Assembly (NCBI GenBank): GCA_913009655.1
Contig: CAJVWI010000008.1
Span: forward strand, 1-64,000
Direction: 5' to 3'
DNA from: an uncultured Cryomorphaceae bacterium
GTDB lineage: Bacteria; Bacteroidota; Bacteroidia; Flavobacteriales; Schleiferiaceae
Length of the DNA: 64,000 bases
The notes beneath the pieces are model-generated. The model was not told where the DNA came from and did not search any database. It worked only from the letters and a program-made list of their open reading frames with translations. Of this stretch, positions 38,143 to 49,100 are shown piece after piece (the first letter of the stretch is position 1; each line of letters opens with the position of its first letter). The position numbers were made by a program, and so were the translations under genes.

Positions 38143-38613
38143 ATGTCGACTGCTCAACGCTCCAATGTTGATCTAAACAAGCTACCCTCGACAAAAGGAA
38201 AACGCTTTGCTCTCGTCGTTTCTGAATGGAATTCGGAAATTACTAACAACTTAAAGTCCGGAGCGCGAGAAACCTTGCTGTCATCGGGAGTGAAAACAAA
38301 AGACATTGAAGAATTTAATGTGCCAGGCAGTTTTGAACTAATCCATGCGTGTAAGGTTGTTTCAGAATCACTTGAATTTGATGCCGTTATTTCTATTGGC
38401 TCAATCATTCGAGGTGAAACTTCTCATTTTGATTTCGTATGCCATGGTGTATCGAGCGGAATAGCTCTCCTCAACGCCAATGGAAAAACTCCTATTATAT
38501 TCTGTGTGTTAACTGATGACAATAAACAGCAATCAATTAATCGGTCTGGTGGGAAGTATGGCAATAAAGGTATCGAAGCAGCAATTGCAGCGATAAAAAT
38601 GTCCAGCTTTTAA
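38143..38613 (+). CDS. ribH: 6,7-dimethyl-8-ribityllumazine synthase
   Basis: 156 aa, FALVVSEWNSEITNNL, NVPGSFELIHACK, IRGETSHFDFVC, VLTDDNKQQSINRSGG. Confidence 0.95.
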   Translation: MSTAQRSNVDLNKLPSTKGKRFALVVSEWNSEITNNLKSGARETLLSSGVKTKDIEEFNVPGSFELIHACKVVSESLEFDAVISIGSIIRGETSHFDFVCHGVSSGIALLNANGKTPIIFCVLTDDNKQQSINRSGGKYGNKGIEAAIAAIKMSSF

Positions 38614-38711
38614 AAATTCATCTAATATTTTTCTAGACCTCATTAATTAGGTTTTAACCGTTACAGTTGATATTGAGGCTTTTTAATTTAAACTTTCATA
38701 CATTGACCTAA

Positions 38712-40445
38712 ATGAGCGAAAAAATAGATATATCAGCTTACAATCGGGCATTAGATTGGATAGAAAGCTCAATTGACGATTCGGATAAACTAATTATCAA
38801 AGACTGGCTTGTTAGCGACCCTAAGACTCTAAACGAATCCTTCTATAAGGATCTAGAATTTGGAACTGGAGGGATTCGTGGTCTAATGCGTCTGGGATCA
38901 AACGGAGTCAATAAGTATACTTTAGGATTAGCTACTCAAGGACTATCAAATTATTTGAATCTCAAAATAAGTGAAAAACCTAAAGTTGCCATAGCTTATG
39001 ATTCAAGAAATAATAGTGAAACATTTGCTGACGAAGTATCCAAGGTTTTAAGAGCTAATAATATTGATGTTTTTCTATTCTCTGATTTGAGACCTACTCC
39101 TCAACTAAGCTATGCGGTAAGATCCTTATCATGCAATGCGGGAATAGTAATTACAGCATCTCACAATCCAAAAGAATACAATGGCTTTAAGGTTTATTGG
39201 TCTGATGGTGGACAACTAGTCGCTCCCCAGGATCAAGAAATTTTAACTTGTGTAAAGAATTTAAAAGTATCTGATATTAAATGGAATGGGGGAAATGGAG
39301 AAATTAATTATTTAGGTAAAGAGATCGACGATAGTTACCTTAAAAATATTGAAAAACTATCTCTAAACCCTGTATCTCACTCGAATATTAAGCTTGTTTT
39401 CACATCTCTCCACGGCACTGCCATTACACTGTTACCTCAAGTTCTCCAAAGTTTTGGTTTTAAAAATGTTCATATCCTTGAATCTCAAAAAAAACCTGAT
39501 GGGGACTTTCCTACAGTTATATCGCCAAACCCTGAGGAGGCCGAAGCTTTAGATCTTGCTTTACAAAAAGCTCGAGAAATTGATGCAGACATGGTAATTG
39601 GATGTGATCCTGATTCTGACCGAGTTGGTATAGCAGTAAGAGACCATCAAAATGAATTAATTCTCCTTAATGGAAATCAAACCGCAGCAGTTCTTTTTGA
39701 TTATATTTTAAAACAAAAAAGAATTTCAAACTCCCTGCCAAAAAACGGATTTGTAGCATCTACTGTCGTTACATCCGCTCTGCTTGGGGACATAGCAAAA
39801 TCTTACAGTATACCGGTTTATAATACCTTAACGGGCTTCAAATGGATAGCAGAATTAATCAACAAATTAGAAGGAGAAAAAGAATTTATCATTGGTGGTG
39901 AAGAATCTTACGGCTACTTAATTGGAAGCTTTGTTCGAGATAAAGATGCGATCTCAGCATCCGCTCTACTGGCAGAGGCGGCCTCATGGTATTTAGATCA
40001 AGGGTTAAGCTTTTACAGCCAGTTAATGAATATTTATGCAGTACATGGCACTCACGAAGACTCTCTTTTTAGTGTAATCAAAAAAGGCCAAAAAGGTGCA
40101 CAAGAAATTCAAGAAATCATGTCCAGACTGAGGGAAAACCCTCCTAAAGAAATAGGCACACATCTTGTCAATGAAATATCTGACTTTAAAACAAGTAAAT
40201 GCACAAATATCTCATTGGGTACTGATAAAATAATCGACCTACCAATATCTAATGTGCTGCAATTCAGGCTAAATAATGGAGATAGAATTACAGTACGCCC
40301 AAGTGGAACAGAACCCAAAATAAAATACTATTTTAATACAAAGGGAGCCCCACTAAATCTTACCGAGGAAAATAGCTATGAGATCATTCGTGCAGAGCTA
40401 AGGCATAGAATAGAATTATACAAATCAATCGTTGCGGATTTTTAA
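38712..40445 (+). CDS. Phospho-sugar mutase (phosphoglucomutase/phosphomannomutase)
   Basis: 577 aa, LEFGTGGIRGLMRLG, GIVITASHNPKEYNGFKVYW, IGCDPDSDRVGIAV, IGGEESYGY, VRPSGTEPKIKYYF. Confidence 0.95.
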   Translation: MSEKIDISAYNRALDWIESSIDDSDKLIIKDWLVSDPKTLNESFYKDLEFGTGGIRGLMRLGSNGVNKYTLGLATQGLSNYLNLKISEKPKVAIAYDSRNNSETFADEVSKVLRANNIDVFLFSDLRPTPQLSYAVRSLSCNAGIVITASHNPKEYNGFKVYWSDGGQLVAPQDQEILTCVKNLKVSDIKWNGGNGEINYLGKEIDDSYLKNIEKLSLNPVSHSNIKLVFTSLHGTAITLLPQVLQSFGFKNVHILESQKKPDGDFPTVISPNPEEAEALDLALQKAREIDADMVIGCDPDSDRVGIAVRDHQNELILLNGNQTAAVLFDYILKQKRISNSLPKNGFVASTVVTSALLGDIAKSYSIPVYNTLTGFKWIAELINKLEGEKEFIIGGEESYGYLIGSFVRDKDAISASALLAEAASWYLDQGLSFYSQLMNIYAVHGTHEDSLFSVIKKGQKGAQEIQEIMSRLRENPPKEIGTHLVNEISDFKTSKCTNISLGTDKIIDLPISNVLQFRLNNGDRITVRPSGTEPKIKYYFNTKGAPLNLTEENSYEIIRAELRHRIELYKSIVADF

Positions 40446-40454
40446 TTAACTAAG

Positions 40455-41768
40455 ATGAAAACATATCTAACCCATAAATTGCGGCGATATTTTTGGATAT
40501 CAATTGGATCAGCAATTATTCCGGGATTTTTTTATGTTTCTTATTTGAAAAAGATAAATGATTCATTGGATACGTTAAGCCTTCAGAGCAAAACTCAATT
40601 ATGGAATGCTGAAATCAAATTTAGTGATGAGCATAGCTTAAAATTTCAAGTTGAAACGGTAAAATCTGATACATCATCATACTTTAATGATATCATTATT
40701 GTAAATGGAGATGAAAGACTATTTCTTAAACACCATAAGCAAGTAGGAGATCTCGGGAAATCTATTTGGCAATTCCCATTCCAATCAGAATTGCATCTTG
40801 ATAACTCAAAAGAACTGAAAGGTTATTTTATTAATATTGAAACGAAGGAAAGCTATCCTTTTACTTCCTCATTAGCTATTATTTCAAAAGAAAATAAATT
40901 AGAAAAAGTAAATCGTTTTCCAGCAAATGAATTCAAGAAGAAATCAAACAAAAACATATTTCCTTTCGCCAAAAGGTTTGCAATAAAATTAAGATCAAAC
41001 TCAGAGAGTTCTAAATCAGCGATTGGTGAATTTATTAATAAACCAAATTCAAATGAATACTATGGATCTATACTGACCGAAACTGGAGATTATCGATACC
41101 TAGCTGGAAATCGATATGGAAATAAACTTTTCTTGAGCACATTTGATGGGGTTCATGCTTATACATTTTTCATTGACATCAAAGAAAATGGAAGTATTAC
41201 AGGAAGACATTTTAGTGGAGCTGGTTATTCAGAACCGTTTATTGGGATTAGTGATAGCGTGTCAAAACTTCGAAACCCTAATGGAATAACTTTAGGTAAA
41301 GAAAATTCAAAAGTTGATTTAAAGCTACCTGAATATAAAACGGGAGAAATTATGCACCTAATAACTGGGCGCGGCAATGTTACTTTAATCCAAGTAATGG
41401 GTAGCTGGTGTCCAAATTGTCTGGACGAATCAGCATTTTTTAAAGAGCTTACGGTTTATAATGACCTAGACATTTATGCATTGGCATTTGAAAAAAGTTC
41501 CGATCGTGAAGAATGTATTTCTGCAATTAAAAAAGTTGTAGATTATTTAGACCTAAACTACCCTATTCTTTTCGCGGGAAAGGCCGAAAGTGGTGCTGTA
41601 GAAGACATTCTACCGATAAAAAATTTCATTTCTTACCCAACATATCTTTTATATGATCGAAAAGGAAAGCTCATTGAGGTTCATGCTGGGTTTTCCGGAC
41701 CTGCAACTCAAGGATATAATGATTTCACCGAGAAACTTCGTTCAAAAATTCAAGACTTATTGGATTAA
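40455..41768 (+). CDS. Membrane-anchored TlpA/thioredoxin-like protein
   Basis: 437 aa, N-terminal hydrophobic anchor, C-terminal VTLIQVMGSWCPNCLDESAFFKEL thioredoxin-type CxxC. Confidence 0.85.
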   Translation: MKTYLTHKLRRYFWISIGSAIIPGFFYVSYLKKINDSLDTLSLQSKTQLWNAEIKFSDEHSLKFQVETVKSDTSSYFNDIIIVNGDERLFLKHHKQVGDLGKSIWQFPFQSELHLDNSKELKGYFINIETKESYPFTSSLAIISKENKLEKVNRFPANEFKKKSNKNIFPFAKRFAIKLRSNSESSKSAIGEFINKPNSNEYYGSILTETGDYRYLAGNRYGNKLFLSTFDGVHAYTFFIDIKENGSITGRHFSGAGYSEPFIGISDSVSKLRNPNGITLGKENSKVDLKLPEYKTGEIMHLITGRGNVTLIQVMGSWCPNCLDESAFFKELTVYNDLDIYALAFEKSSDREECISAIKKVVDYLDLNYPILFAGKAESGAVEDILPIKNFISYPTYLLYDRKGKLIEVHAGFSGPATQGYNDFTEKLRSKIQDLLD

Positions 41769-41773
41769 AAATT

Positions 41774-42271
41774 ATGAGTAGCCAGATTCAATCTAAAAAC
41801 AAGTTCTTCCAAAGTTTAAAAAATCAGAACACTAGAACGCTCGATAAGGTTATTCATGAATTACATGACGATGTTTTTAAAAAAATTGATTGTTTAAATT
41901 GCGCCAACTGCTGCAAGACAACTGGACCATTATGGACAGCTAAAGATCGAGATAGAGTAGCAAAACATCTAAAAGTAAAAACTACAGAATTTGAAAACTC
42001 CTACCTAAAAATAGATGAAGAAGGTGATTATGTTTTACAACAGCTTCCGTGTCCCTTTTTAGAGAATGATAATCGATGTGGTATTTATAAAATCAGACCC
42101 AAAGCATGTGCTGAATATCCCCATACCAAAAGACCTAAGCAAAAACAAATACTGCATTTAACCCAGATTAATCAAAGCATTTGTCCAGCAGTTGAGAGTA
42201 TCGTCGATCAGATGGAGTTTATATTTTCAAAAAACGCAAAGAAAGGATTGCAGAAAAGATTAAAACGATAA
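41774..42271 (+). CDS. YkgJ-type cysteine-cluster (putative zinc/iron chelating) protein
   Basis: 165 aa, KIDCLNCANCCKTTGPLWTAKDRDRVAKHL, CPFLENDNRCGIYKIRPKACAEYPHT. Confidence 0.9.
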   Translation: MSSQIQSKNKFFQSLKNQNTRTLDKVIHELHDDVFKKIDCLNCANCCKTTGPLWTAKDRDRVAKHLKVKTTEFENSYLKIDEEGDYVLQQLPCPFLENDNRCGIYKIRPKACAEYPHTKRPKQKQILHLTQINQSICPAVESIVDQMEFIFSKNAKKGLQKRLKR

Positions 42272-43916
42272 AACAACCGATTAGATTATACCATAAATAT
42301 CCTAATTGTATAAAATCATACTGATTCAATAAATGCAATAGCATAACTGAGAATTGTGCTATTATCCCTGCAATAAAAACTGCATTTTTTTTTAGTTTTG
42401 GAAAGATCCAAGCACAAGCAAACAATCCCAACATTGGACCATAAAAAAGAGATCCAATTATATTAACTAATTGAATTAAATTTTCCGATAAAGAGGCACT
42501 TAGAGCGACAATTAATGCAACAATACCCCAAAATGCTGTTAATATTCTTGAAGCATGAATCGTCGTTTCTTGGTGAAACCCAAACGCCTGTTTAAAATCA
42601 ACAATAGATGTTGCAGAAAGTGCATTTAATTCCGCACTGCAACTAGACATAGCTCCAGATAAAATAACTGCCAATAGTAGTCCCAAAATACCAACAGGGA
42701 GACTTTTTAGGGCCCACCCTAAAAACACATAATCTGTGTCTTTTGTCTCTATACCCGGGAAACGAGATCTAATAACAGATTCCGCACTAGTTTTTAGTGA
42801 GTCACGTCTTTGATCAAGCAGTATCAGATTATTTTGATATTGATTATTTGACCCAGATGCTTGCTTAGAAAAATCACTTGCATTTTTCTTTCTCAACAGA
42901 ATCATGTTTTCCCATGAAGCATTGATATTTTTAACCTCTGGAGAAGTAATCTGATTCCATTTTGATTTTACTGAGGGATTATGCCAGATAGGTTCTTGGG
43001 AAAAATGCATAGTGGTAAATAGAAGTAAACCTAAACCTAAAATAAACAATTGCATTGGGATTTTTATAATTGCTGTAAAACCTAGACCAATTCTTATTTC
43101 TCTCATACTCCTCCCACCCAGATACCTACCAACCTGACTTTGATCTGTGCCAAAATATGCCATTGCCAAAAAGAAACCACCAGCAAGGCCTGACCAAACG
43201 GTATATCTACTTGATGGATCTATAGACCAGTCTAAAATCTGAGTTCTATTATAAACTTCCATTAAATCCCATGATTCTGACAAACCTATATTAGTGGGCA
43301 ATTCATTTAGCAATACAAAACCAGCGGCGAAGAGTCCACAAAAAACTACAAGCATTTGAAAAGATTGCGTTACTCCAACTGCCTTGTAACCCCCAAAAAC
43401 AGTATATAAAATAACTATTGCGCCGGTAATTATAATTGTTAGATTTAAACTCCACCCAAATACAGCTGAAAGCACAATACCAGGAGCATATAATGTAATA
43501 CCTGCGGATAAACTTCTAGACAATAAGAATAGGCTTGCGGCCAACCACCGAACCCTATTCCCAAATACTTTTTCTAAAAACGAGTATGCAGTCATAACGC
43601 CTGACTTCATATATCTAGGAATTATAAAAAGTCCTATGATAAGCAGGGCTATGGGCATACCAAAATAAAACTGCACAAATCTAAGCCCATCAGAAAACCC
43701 TTGTCCAGGAGTAGAAATAAAAGTTATTGCTGATGCCTGAGTAGCTATTATGCCCAATCCGATGGTGATCCAATGACTTTCTTTTTTACCCACCAGAAAC
43801 TCGCTACCCGAAGCGTTCTTTCTAGTTTTCCAAACACCCATAAACACAATAGCCCCCAAAGTACCTATGAGTGTTATCCAGTCAAAATAAGTTATGCTAT
43901 TTCCCATGCCCAACAA
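42219..43916 (-). CDS. Sodium:solute symporter (SSS family) with long extramembrane insertion
   Basis: 565 aa multi-pass; SEFLVGKKESHWITIGLGIIATQASAITFISTPGQGFSDGLRFVQFYFG; FGTDQSQVGRYLGGRSMREIRIG. Confidence 0.93.
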   Translation of the reverse strand: MLGMGNSITYFDWITLIGTLGAIVFMGVWKTRKNASGSEFLVGKKESHWITIGLGIIATQASAITFISTPGQGFSDGLRFVQFYFGMPIALLIIGLFIIPRYMKSGVMTAYSFLEKVFGNRVRWLAASLFLLSRSLSAGITLYAPGIVLSAVFGWSLNLTIIITGAIVILYTVFGGYKAVGVTQSFQMLVVFCGLFAAGFVLLNELPTNIGLSESWDLMEVYNRTQILDWSIDPSSRYTVWSGLAGGFFLAMAYFGTDQSQVGRYLGGRSMREIRIGLGFTAIIKIPMQLFILGLGLLLFTTMHFSQEPIWHNPSVKSKWNQITSPEVKNINASWENMILLRKKNASDFSKQASGSNNQYQNNLILLDQRRDSLKTSAESVIRSRFPGIETKDTDYVFLGWALKSLPVGILGLLLAVILSGAMSSCSAELNALSATSIVDFKQAFGFHQETTIHASRILTAFWGIVALIVALSASLSENLIQLVNIIGSLFYGPMLGLFACAWIFPKLKKNAVFIAGIIAQFSVMLLHLLNQYDFIQLGYLWYNLIGCFIVLIFSAILSLRFLKI

Positions 43917-46101
43917 GGTTCGCTAAAATCCTGTATGCACCAGGAACGCCCTCTCTCCATTGGCGAAAAAGTGAAAGGCCGCAATAAGTAACAGTGCCTT
44001 CACCAAAGTCAGAAACAATCCAAGCACCTCTTTTGTCGACCTCTCCAGGGTCACTCCATGAAATTAATGGTTCAAATGAAGAATCCCAAGAACTAGCAAA
44101 GTATAAACCTCTCTCTTGAACCCAGCCTTCAAAATCTTTTCTATTTAATTCATTCGGGGAATTCATTTGTAAATGGCTTTTAACCAAAAACTCAGGATCA
44201 GCAGTCTCAATGGTCACTCTATCTCTACCTAAATCAAATTGGACAGGACCTATTTTCTTTAAAACTCTATCTCGACTTGCGGTATTATACTGAATAACTA
44301 AGCGACCACCTTTTGAAACATAGTCCTCAATGACATCCTGAGATGCCTTTAGGCCAACATTTACGTTATATGCCCTTATTCCAATAACTAACGCATCTAA
44401 GTCTTTTAATTTTCCCCAAGTTAGATGTGACGCTTCCAAATCAACAACTGACATACCCATTTGCCGCATGGCCATCGGTGCATCATCACCGACACCTTTT
44501 ATGTATCCGATTCTAAGTTCTGGCAATTCCATGGGAATATATCTTAACGGCAATGAACCATCAAGCCAGACCTCTTGGTTCGGAATATGGTTGTATCGAA
44601 GCTTTACGGCTCTTTGAATCACTTGACCATTATCTTTGTTACGGATAACCAGATCGCCTGATTGAGCATTGCTACTGGGCTCAAGATAAAATTGCAAATG
44701 ATAAACATTTTGTTCAGGGCGAAAACTAATAGAAGTAGATTCTTCATTTTTAGTTTTTACACTCCACCCTTTTGGCACTTCAAAATCAAGATTTAGGCTT
44801 TTCTTTTTACCCCATCGAAAAATAGAAAGATCAACTTTACGAATATTTTGGTTTACAAAAACAATGCAAGGCATATAATAATTAATACTAAATGAATTTG
44901 CCTTTTGGACTGGTCGCCTTAGCTCGCCTAAAACCCTATCAGAAGTAACATGATCCGGCCATAATTTTAATATACTCTCTTCTCCCGTTTGTTCATTTTT
45001 AAATAAAATACTCTTTTCTTCTAAAGATTTTAGTTCAAACGGTATGATAACTTTTGAGCGCGTTTCAAGTTTCTGCTGCTTCTCTAAATGAGGGTCATCA
45101 GAATTTAAAATTTTAAAACTAAAGTCTTTTTCTGACTCATGGTATATTTCAATTTCAGTATTCAGACTTTCTCCTTCAATGAAATTTGGACTTTCCGCTC
45201 TAAAGTCCACATAAATTCCTTGTAAATTAATAACATCTTTAGTTTTTGACTTCAAATATCTGTCAGTCCATTTGACCGATTCCCCGGATAATAGCTTTAG
45301 GTATTCTTTTCTAAACCCTCTATCGATTTTCCCAGCAAAACCCTGAGATTTATGCATTCCTCTGGCTTGGGTACCTATTTGTAGGGAGGATTTACCTATT
45401 TCTGGAATAAACCCTCCTATCTCAATCATTTGAATAGAGTCATTCAAGTAATAATCATCAAGATTCTTCAACCACCACGAAGAAGTATTCCAATAAACGG
45501 CTTTGGGATAATATCCCGTATCGTTTGCCCCTAACCGGACTTTATCAAATGCCTTTAAGGCCAGTACTGCAGAAGCTGAATGATGACCATGGCCTGCTCT
45601 CTTATCTGGCGGGAATCGAGTTACAATAACATCTGGCTTGAACTCCATTATAACAGATTCTATTCGATTTAATAATTCATCTTCGTTCCATTTATAAAGA
45701 GTTTCATCCGTGGACTTAGAGTATCCAAAATCCAAAGCCCCTCCAAAAAATTGTTTCGCTCCATCAATTTTTCTCGCAGCAAGAAGCTCATTAGACCTTA
45801 TTACACCTAGAGCTTCACCTAACTCGGGGCCAAGCATATTTTGGCCACCTTCTCCCCTGGTAAGACTTAAATACGCTACATCATACCCATTATATTTGGA
45901 CCAATGAGCAATTAATCTTGTATTCTCATCATCAGGATGTGCAGCGAGATACAAAATCCTATAATCCTGAGATCTCTCATTAAGCGCCAATTCACCATTA
46001 GATGGGGAGACATAATGTCCATAAGTTTGACATTGTAATGAACTTATGAGACCTATGGATGTTAAAAAATATATAATCAAATGCATATGGTTTTCTTTCA
46101 A
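43897..46101 (-). CDS. Exported PIG-L (LmbE-like) deacetylase with C-terminal GATase/ThuA-like domain
   Basis: 734 aa, signal sequence (MHLIIYFLTSIGLISSLQCQ), ILYLAAHPDDENTRLIAHWSKYNGYDVAYLSLTRGEGGQNMLGPELGEALGVIRSNELLAA, PDKRAGHGHHSAS; C-term DALVIGIRAYNVNVGLKASQDVIEDYVSKGGRLVIQYNT. Confidence 0.92.
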   Translation of the reverse strand: MKENHMHLIIYFLTSIGLISSLQCQTYGHYVSPSNGELALNERSQDYRILYLAAHPDDENTRLIAHWSKYNGYDVAYLSLTRGEGGQNMLGPELGEALGVIRSNELLAARKIDGAKQFFGGALDFGYSKSTDETLYKWNEDELLNRIESVIMEFKPDVIVTRFPPDKRAGHGHHSASAVLALKAFDKVRLGANDTGYYPKAVYWNTSSWWLKNLDDYYLNDSIQMIEIGGFIPEIGKSSLQIGTQARGMHKSQGFAGKIDRGFRKEYLKLLSGESVKWTDRYLKSKTKDVINLQGIYVDFRAESPNFIEGESLNTEIEIYHESEKDFSFKILNSDDPHLEKQQKLETRSKVIIPFELKSLEEKSILFKNEQTGEESILKLWPDHVTSDRVLGELRRPVQKANSFSINYYMPCIVFVNQNIRKVDLSIFRWGKKKSLNLDFEVPKGWSVKTKNEESTSISFRPEQNVYHLQFYLEPSSNAQSGDLVIRNKDNGQVIQRAVKLRYNHIPNQEVWLDGSLPLRYIPMELPELRIGYIKGVGDDAPMAMRQMGMSVVDLEASHLTWGKLKDLDALVIGIRAYNVNVGLKASQDVIEDYVSKGGRLVIQYNTASRDRVLKKIGPVQFDLGRDRVTIETADPEFLVKSHLQMNSPNELNRKDFEGWVQERGLYFASSWDSSFEPLISWSDPGEVDKRGAWIVSDFGEGTVTYCGLSLFRQWREGVPGAYRILANLVGHGK

Positions 46102-46189
46102 GTTTAAAATTAGATCAATGTAAAAAAAATCAATGTAGTTCGCATATATTAGTGGTCTCCATAACCTTGAATGTTATTTACTCTATACC

Positions 46190-49100
46190 GTGAAAAAAAT
46201 TTACACACTACTCTTACTTGCTTTTTCTTTTGTAAGTCAAGCACAGAATTCATCAGCATATCAATCAGTTGAGAACAATTCTCGTGTCATTTTTCAATCT
46301 GGAACTTATTCATTGCCTTTATTGTCCGAAATTACAATTAAGAGTTTTAATAAATCTGAAAGAAATTTAGATAAAGTTGTTAGAATTATATCTTCAAAAA
46401 AACCCTTGAGCAAAAAGGCTTGGATAGAGTTAGAAGAAATGGGAGTTAAAAATATTGGATATCTTCCAATAAGTTCATATTTGGTTTTAATGCCAAAAAC
46501 GAATAAAGAACTTCTTTTGGGGTTCAGGAAAAATGGTATTATCGGAATAGGTTCTCTCTTACCGGAAATGAAACTTTCAGAGCAGTTAGCTAGTGGGAAT
46601 GTTCCTGAATACATTTGGGTAGGATCAAAATGGGAACTTTATATCGAGGGAATACCCTCAATCGATTGGTCCAATGTTATTGATGATTTAAATAACCTTG
46701 ATATCGATATTTTAGGCACAGAATTCAAGGGGCTTAAAATTTTAATTTCACCAGAAGATGTTAATTCCCTAGCGAATCATCCTTTCATTACTTACATCCA
46801 ACAGAAAGAGGCTCCGGCTGAAACAGAGAATAAAATTGGAATTAAAAACCACAGATCAAATGCCTTAAGAGTTTCATACTTAGGAGGGCGGGATTACGAT
46901 GGAACTGGTGTTGTCGTAGGACACGGAGATGATGGAGATATTGTGCCTCATATTGACTTCACAGGTAGAATTCTAGCGAATAAATCCGGCCCCTCAAATG
47001 GGGCTCATGGTGACCATGTTGCAGGAACAATAATGGGAGGGGGCAATTTGGATCCTGATGGTGAAGGTCAAGCTCCTGGATCAAAATTGGTATACTATGA
47101 CTATCCTGACAACTTAAATGACATTGATGTAGATTATAATTTGTACGGAATAAGAGTTACTGCATCTTCGTACTCTAATGGTTGTAATGCTGGATATACA
47201 GCATTTACGCGTCAGGTGGACTTAGATGCTATTCAGCACCCAAGCTTAACTCACGTCTTTTCTGCTGGAAATAATGGTAATTCTAATTGTAATTATGGCG
47301 CAGGGTCTGGCTGGGGAAATATAACTGGCGGCCACAAGCAGGGCAAAAATGTTTTGGCTACAGCAAATGTTACAGGAGCTGATATTATTGCTGGATCAAG
47401 CAGTAGAGGACCAGCTCATGATGGACGTATCAAGCCGGATATCGCAGCCCTAGGAACGAACGTATTCTCTTGTCTCGCTCCAAATGACTATCGTTCCATC
47501 ACGGGAACATCTATGGCATGTCCAGGAATAGCGGGCGTGATGGCTCAGCTCTATGATGCTTATAGGCAAAACAATAATGGAACTGACCCTGAAGGAGGTT
47601 TAATGAGATCTCTATTGACCAACAATGCAGATGATCTGGGAAATCCAGGCCCGGACTTTAAATACGGTTATGGCAGAGTAAATGGACTTAGGGCCGCAAA
47701 AGTTATCGAAATGGGTTGGTTTCATAAGGACAGTGTTGCGCAAGGCGAAACAGATACTGTTAGCATAAACGTTCCCTTAGGCAGTGGTATTGGAGAACTT
47801 AGAGTGATGTTACATTGGACAGATCCTCAAGCTACTGTAAATGCTGGACGCGCATTGGTAAATGATTTAAATGCTACACTTAAATTAGATGCTGCAGCCT
47901 GGCTACCTTGGGTTTTAGACCCAACACCAAACGCAACGGCATTAAACTCAAATGCAGTTCGAGCCGTGGATAGTTTGAACAACTCTGAACAATTCACTTT
48001 ATCCCAGCCAACTGGAGGCACCTACAAATTATTAGTCAATGGAAATTCTATACCTGTTGGACCTCAAGAATACTGGGTTACTTGGACAATAGTAAATAAT
48101 GAAGTGGAGCTGACTTATCCAACTGGCGGAGAAGTAATACCCCCACTTACAACAATTCCTGTAAGATGGGATGCTCCGGATGGCACTGGGACTTTCAGTC
48201 TCGAATACAGCACTAATGGAGGAAATACTTTTACCCAATTTGCTACTGCATCTGCAACTAGCCGGCAGGCGAACTTTCTCACTCCCAACGGTGCAGGAGA
48301 TAGCCTGGTATTCAAAGTGCAAAGGGGAACTCAGCAAGATTTGAGTGATACTCCCATTGGGCTTATTGGATATCCTGGAAATCTTCAACTTAATTGGGCT
48401 TGTCCCGACTCGTTCAATGTGAGCTGGAATTCAGTTAATAATGCTTCAGGTTATGTCGTTTATATATTAGGTCAAGAATACATGGATCCTATCGATACAA
48501 CTGCTAGCAACTCTTATACATTTTACAATATGAATCCATCCAATACAATATGGTGGAGTGTCGCCGCCTTAACCCCTGGAGGAAAGGCAGGCAAAAGAGC
48601 AGTTGCGGTTGAAAAAATACCAGGACTGCAAGGCTGCTTATTAACAAATGATGTTGTCATGACGTCAGTTTTAAGCCCTTCAGACAATATTCCAGATTGT
48701 CAAAGTACCAGCAACTTACCAGTATCCATTTTAATTGAAAATGGTGGTTTAGACTCGGTATTTACTGTCCCAATGGCTTATCAGTTTGGTAGCAATCCAA
48801 TTGTCAGAGATACAGCCTATGTAAGCTTAGCATCAACAAATACTCATGTATTCACATTTGACACAGCAGTAAACGTTAGTTTGATAGGATCGTATTCAAT
48901 CAAAGTATGGATGGAGTCTTTAATTGATCAAAATAGATGGAATGATACATTGATTTCCTTCTTTGAAATAGTGCAATCTGACTCGACTTATGCAATGCCT
49001 TACGCTCAAAATTTTGATAGTTTTTCAACTTGCGCAACCAGTAATAACTGTGGTTCCACTATTTGTAATTTAAGTGGGCACATGACCAACTGGAACAATG

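Noticed and set aside
48032-48388. 118-aa minus-strand ORF
   Set aside because: Antisense to the S8 peptidase coding region; likely spurious.
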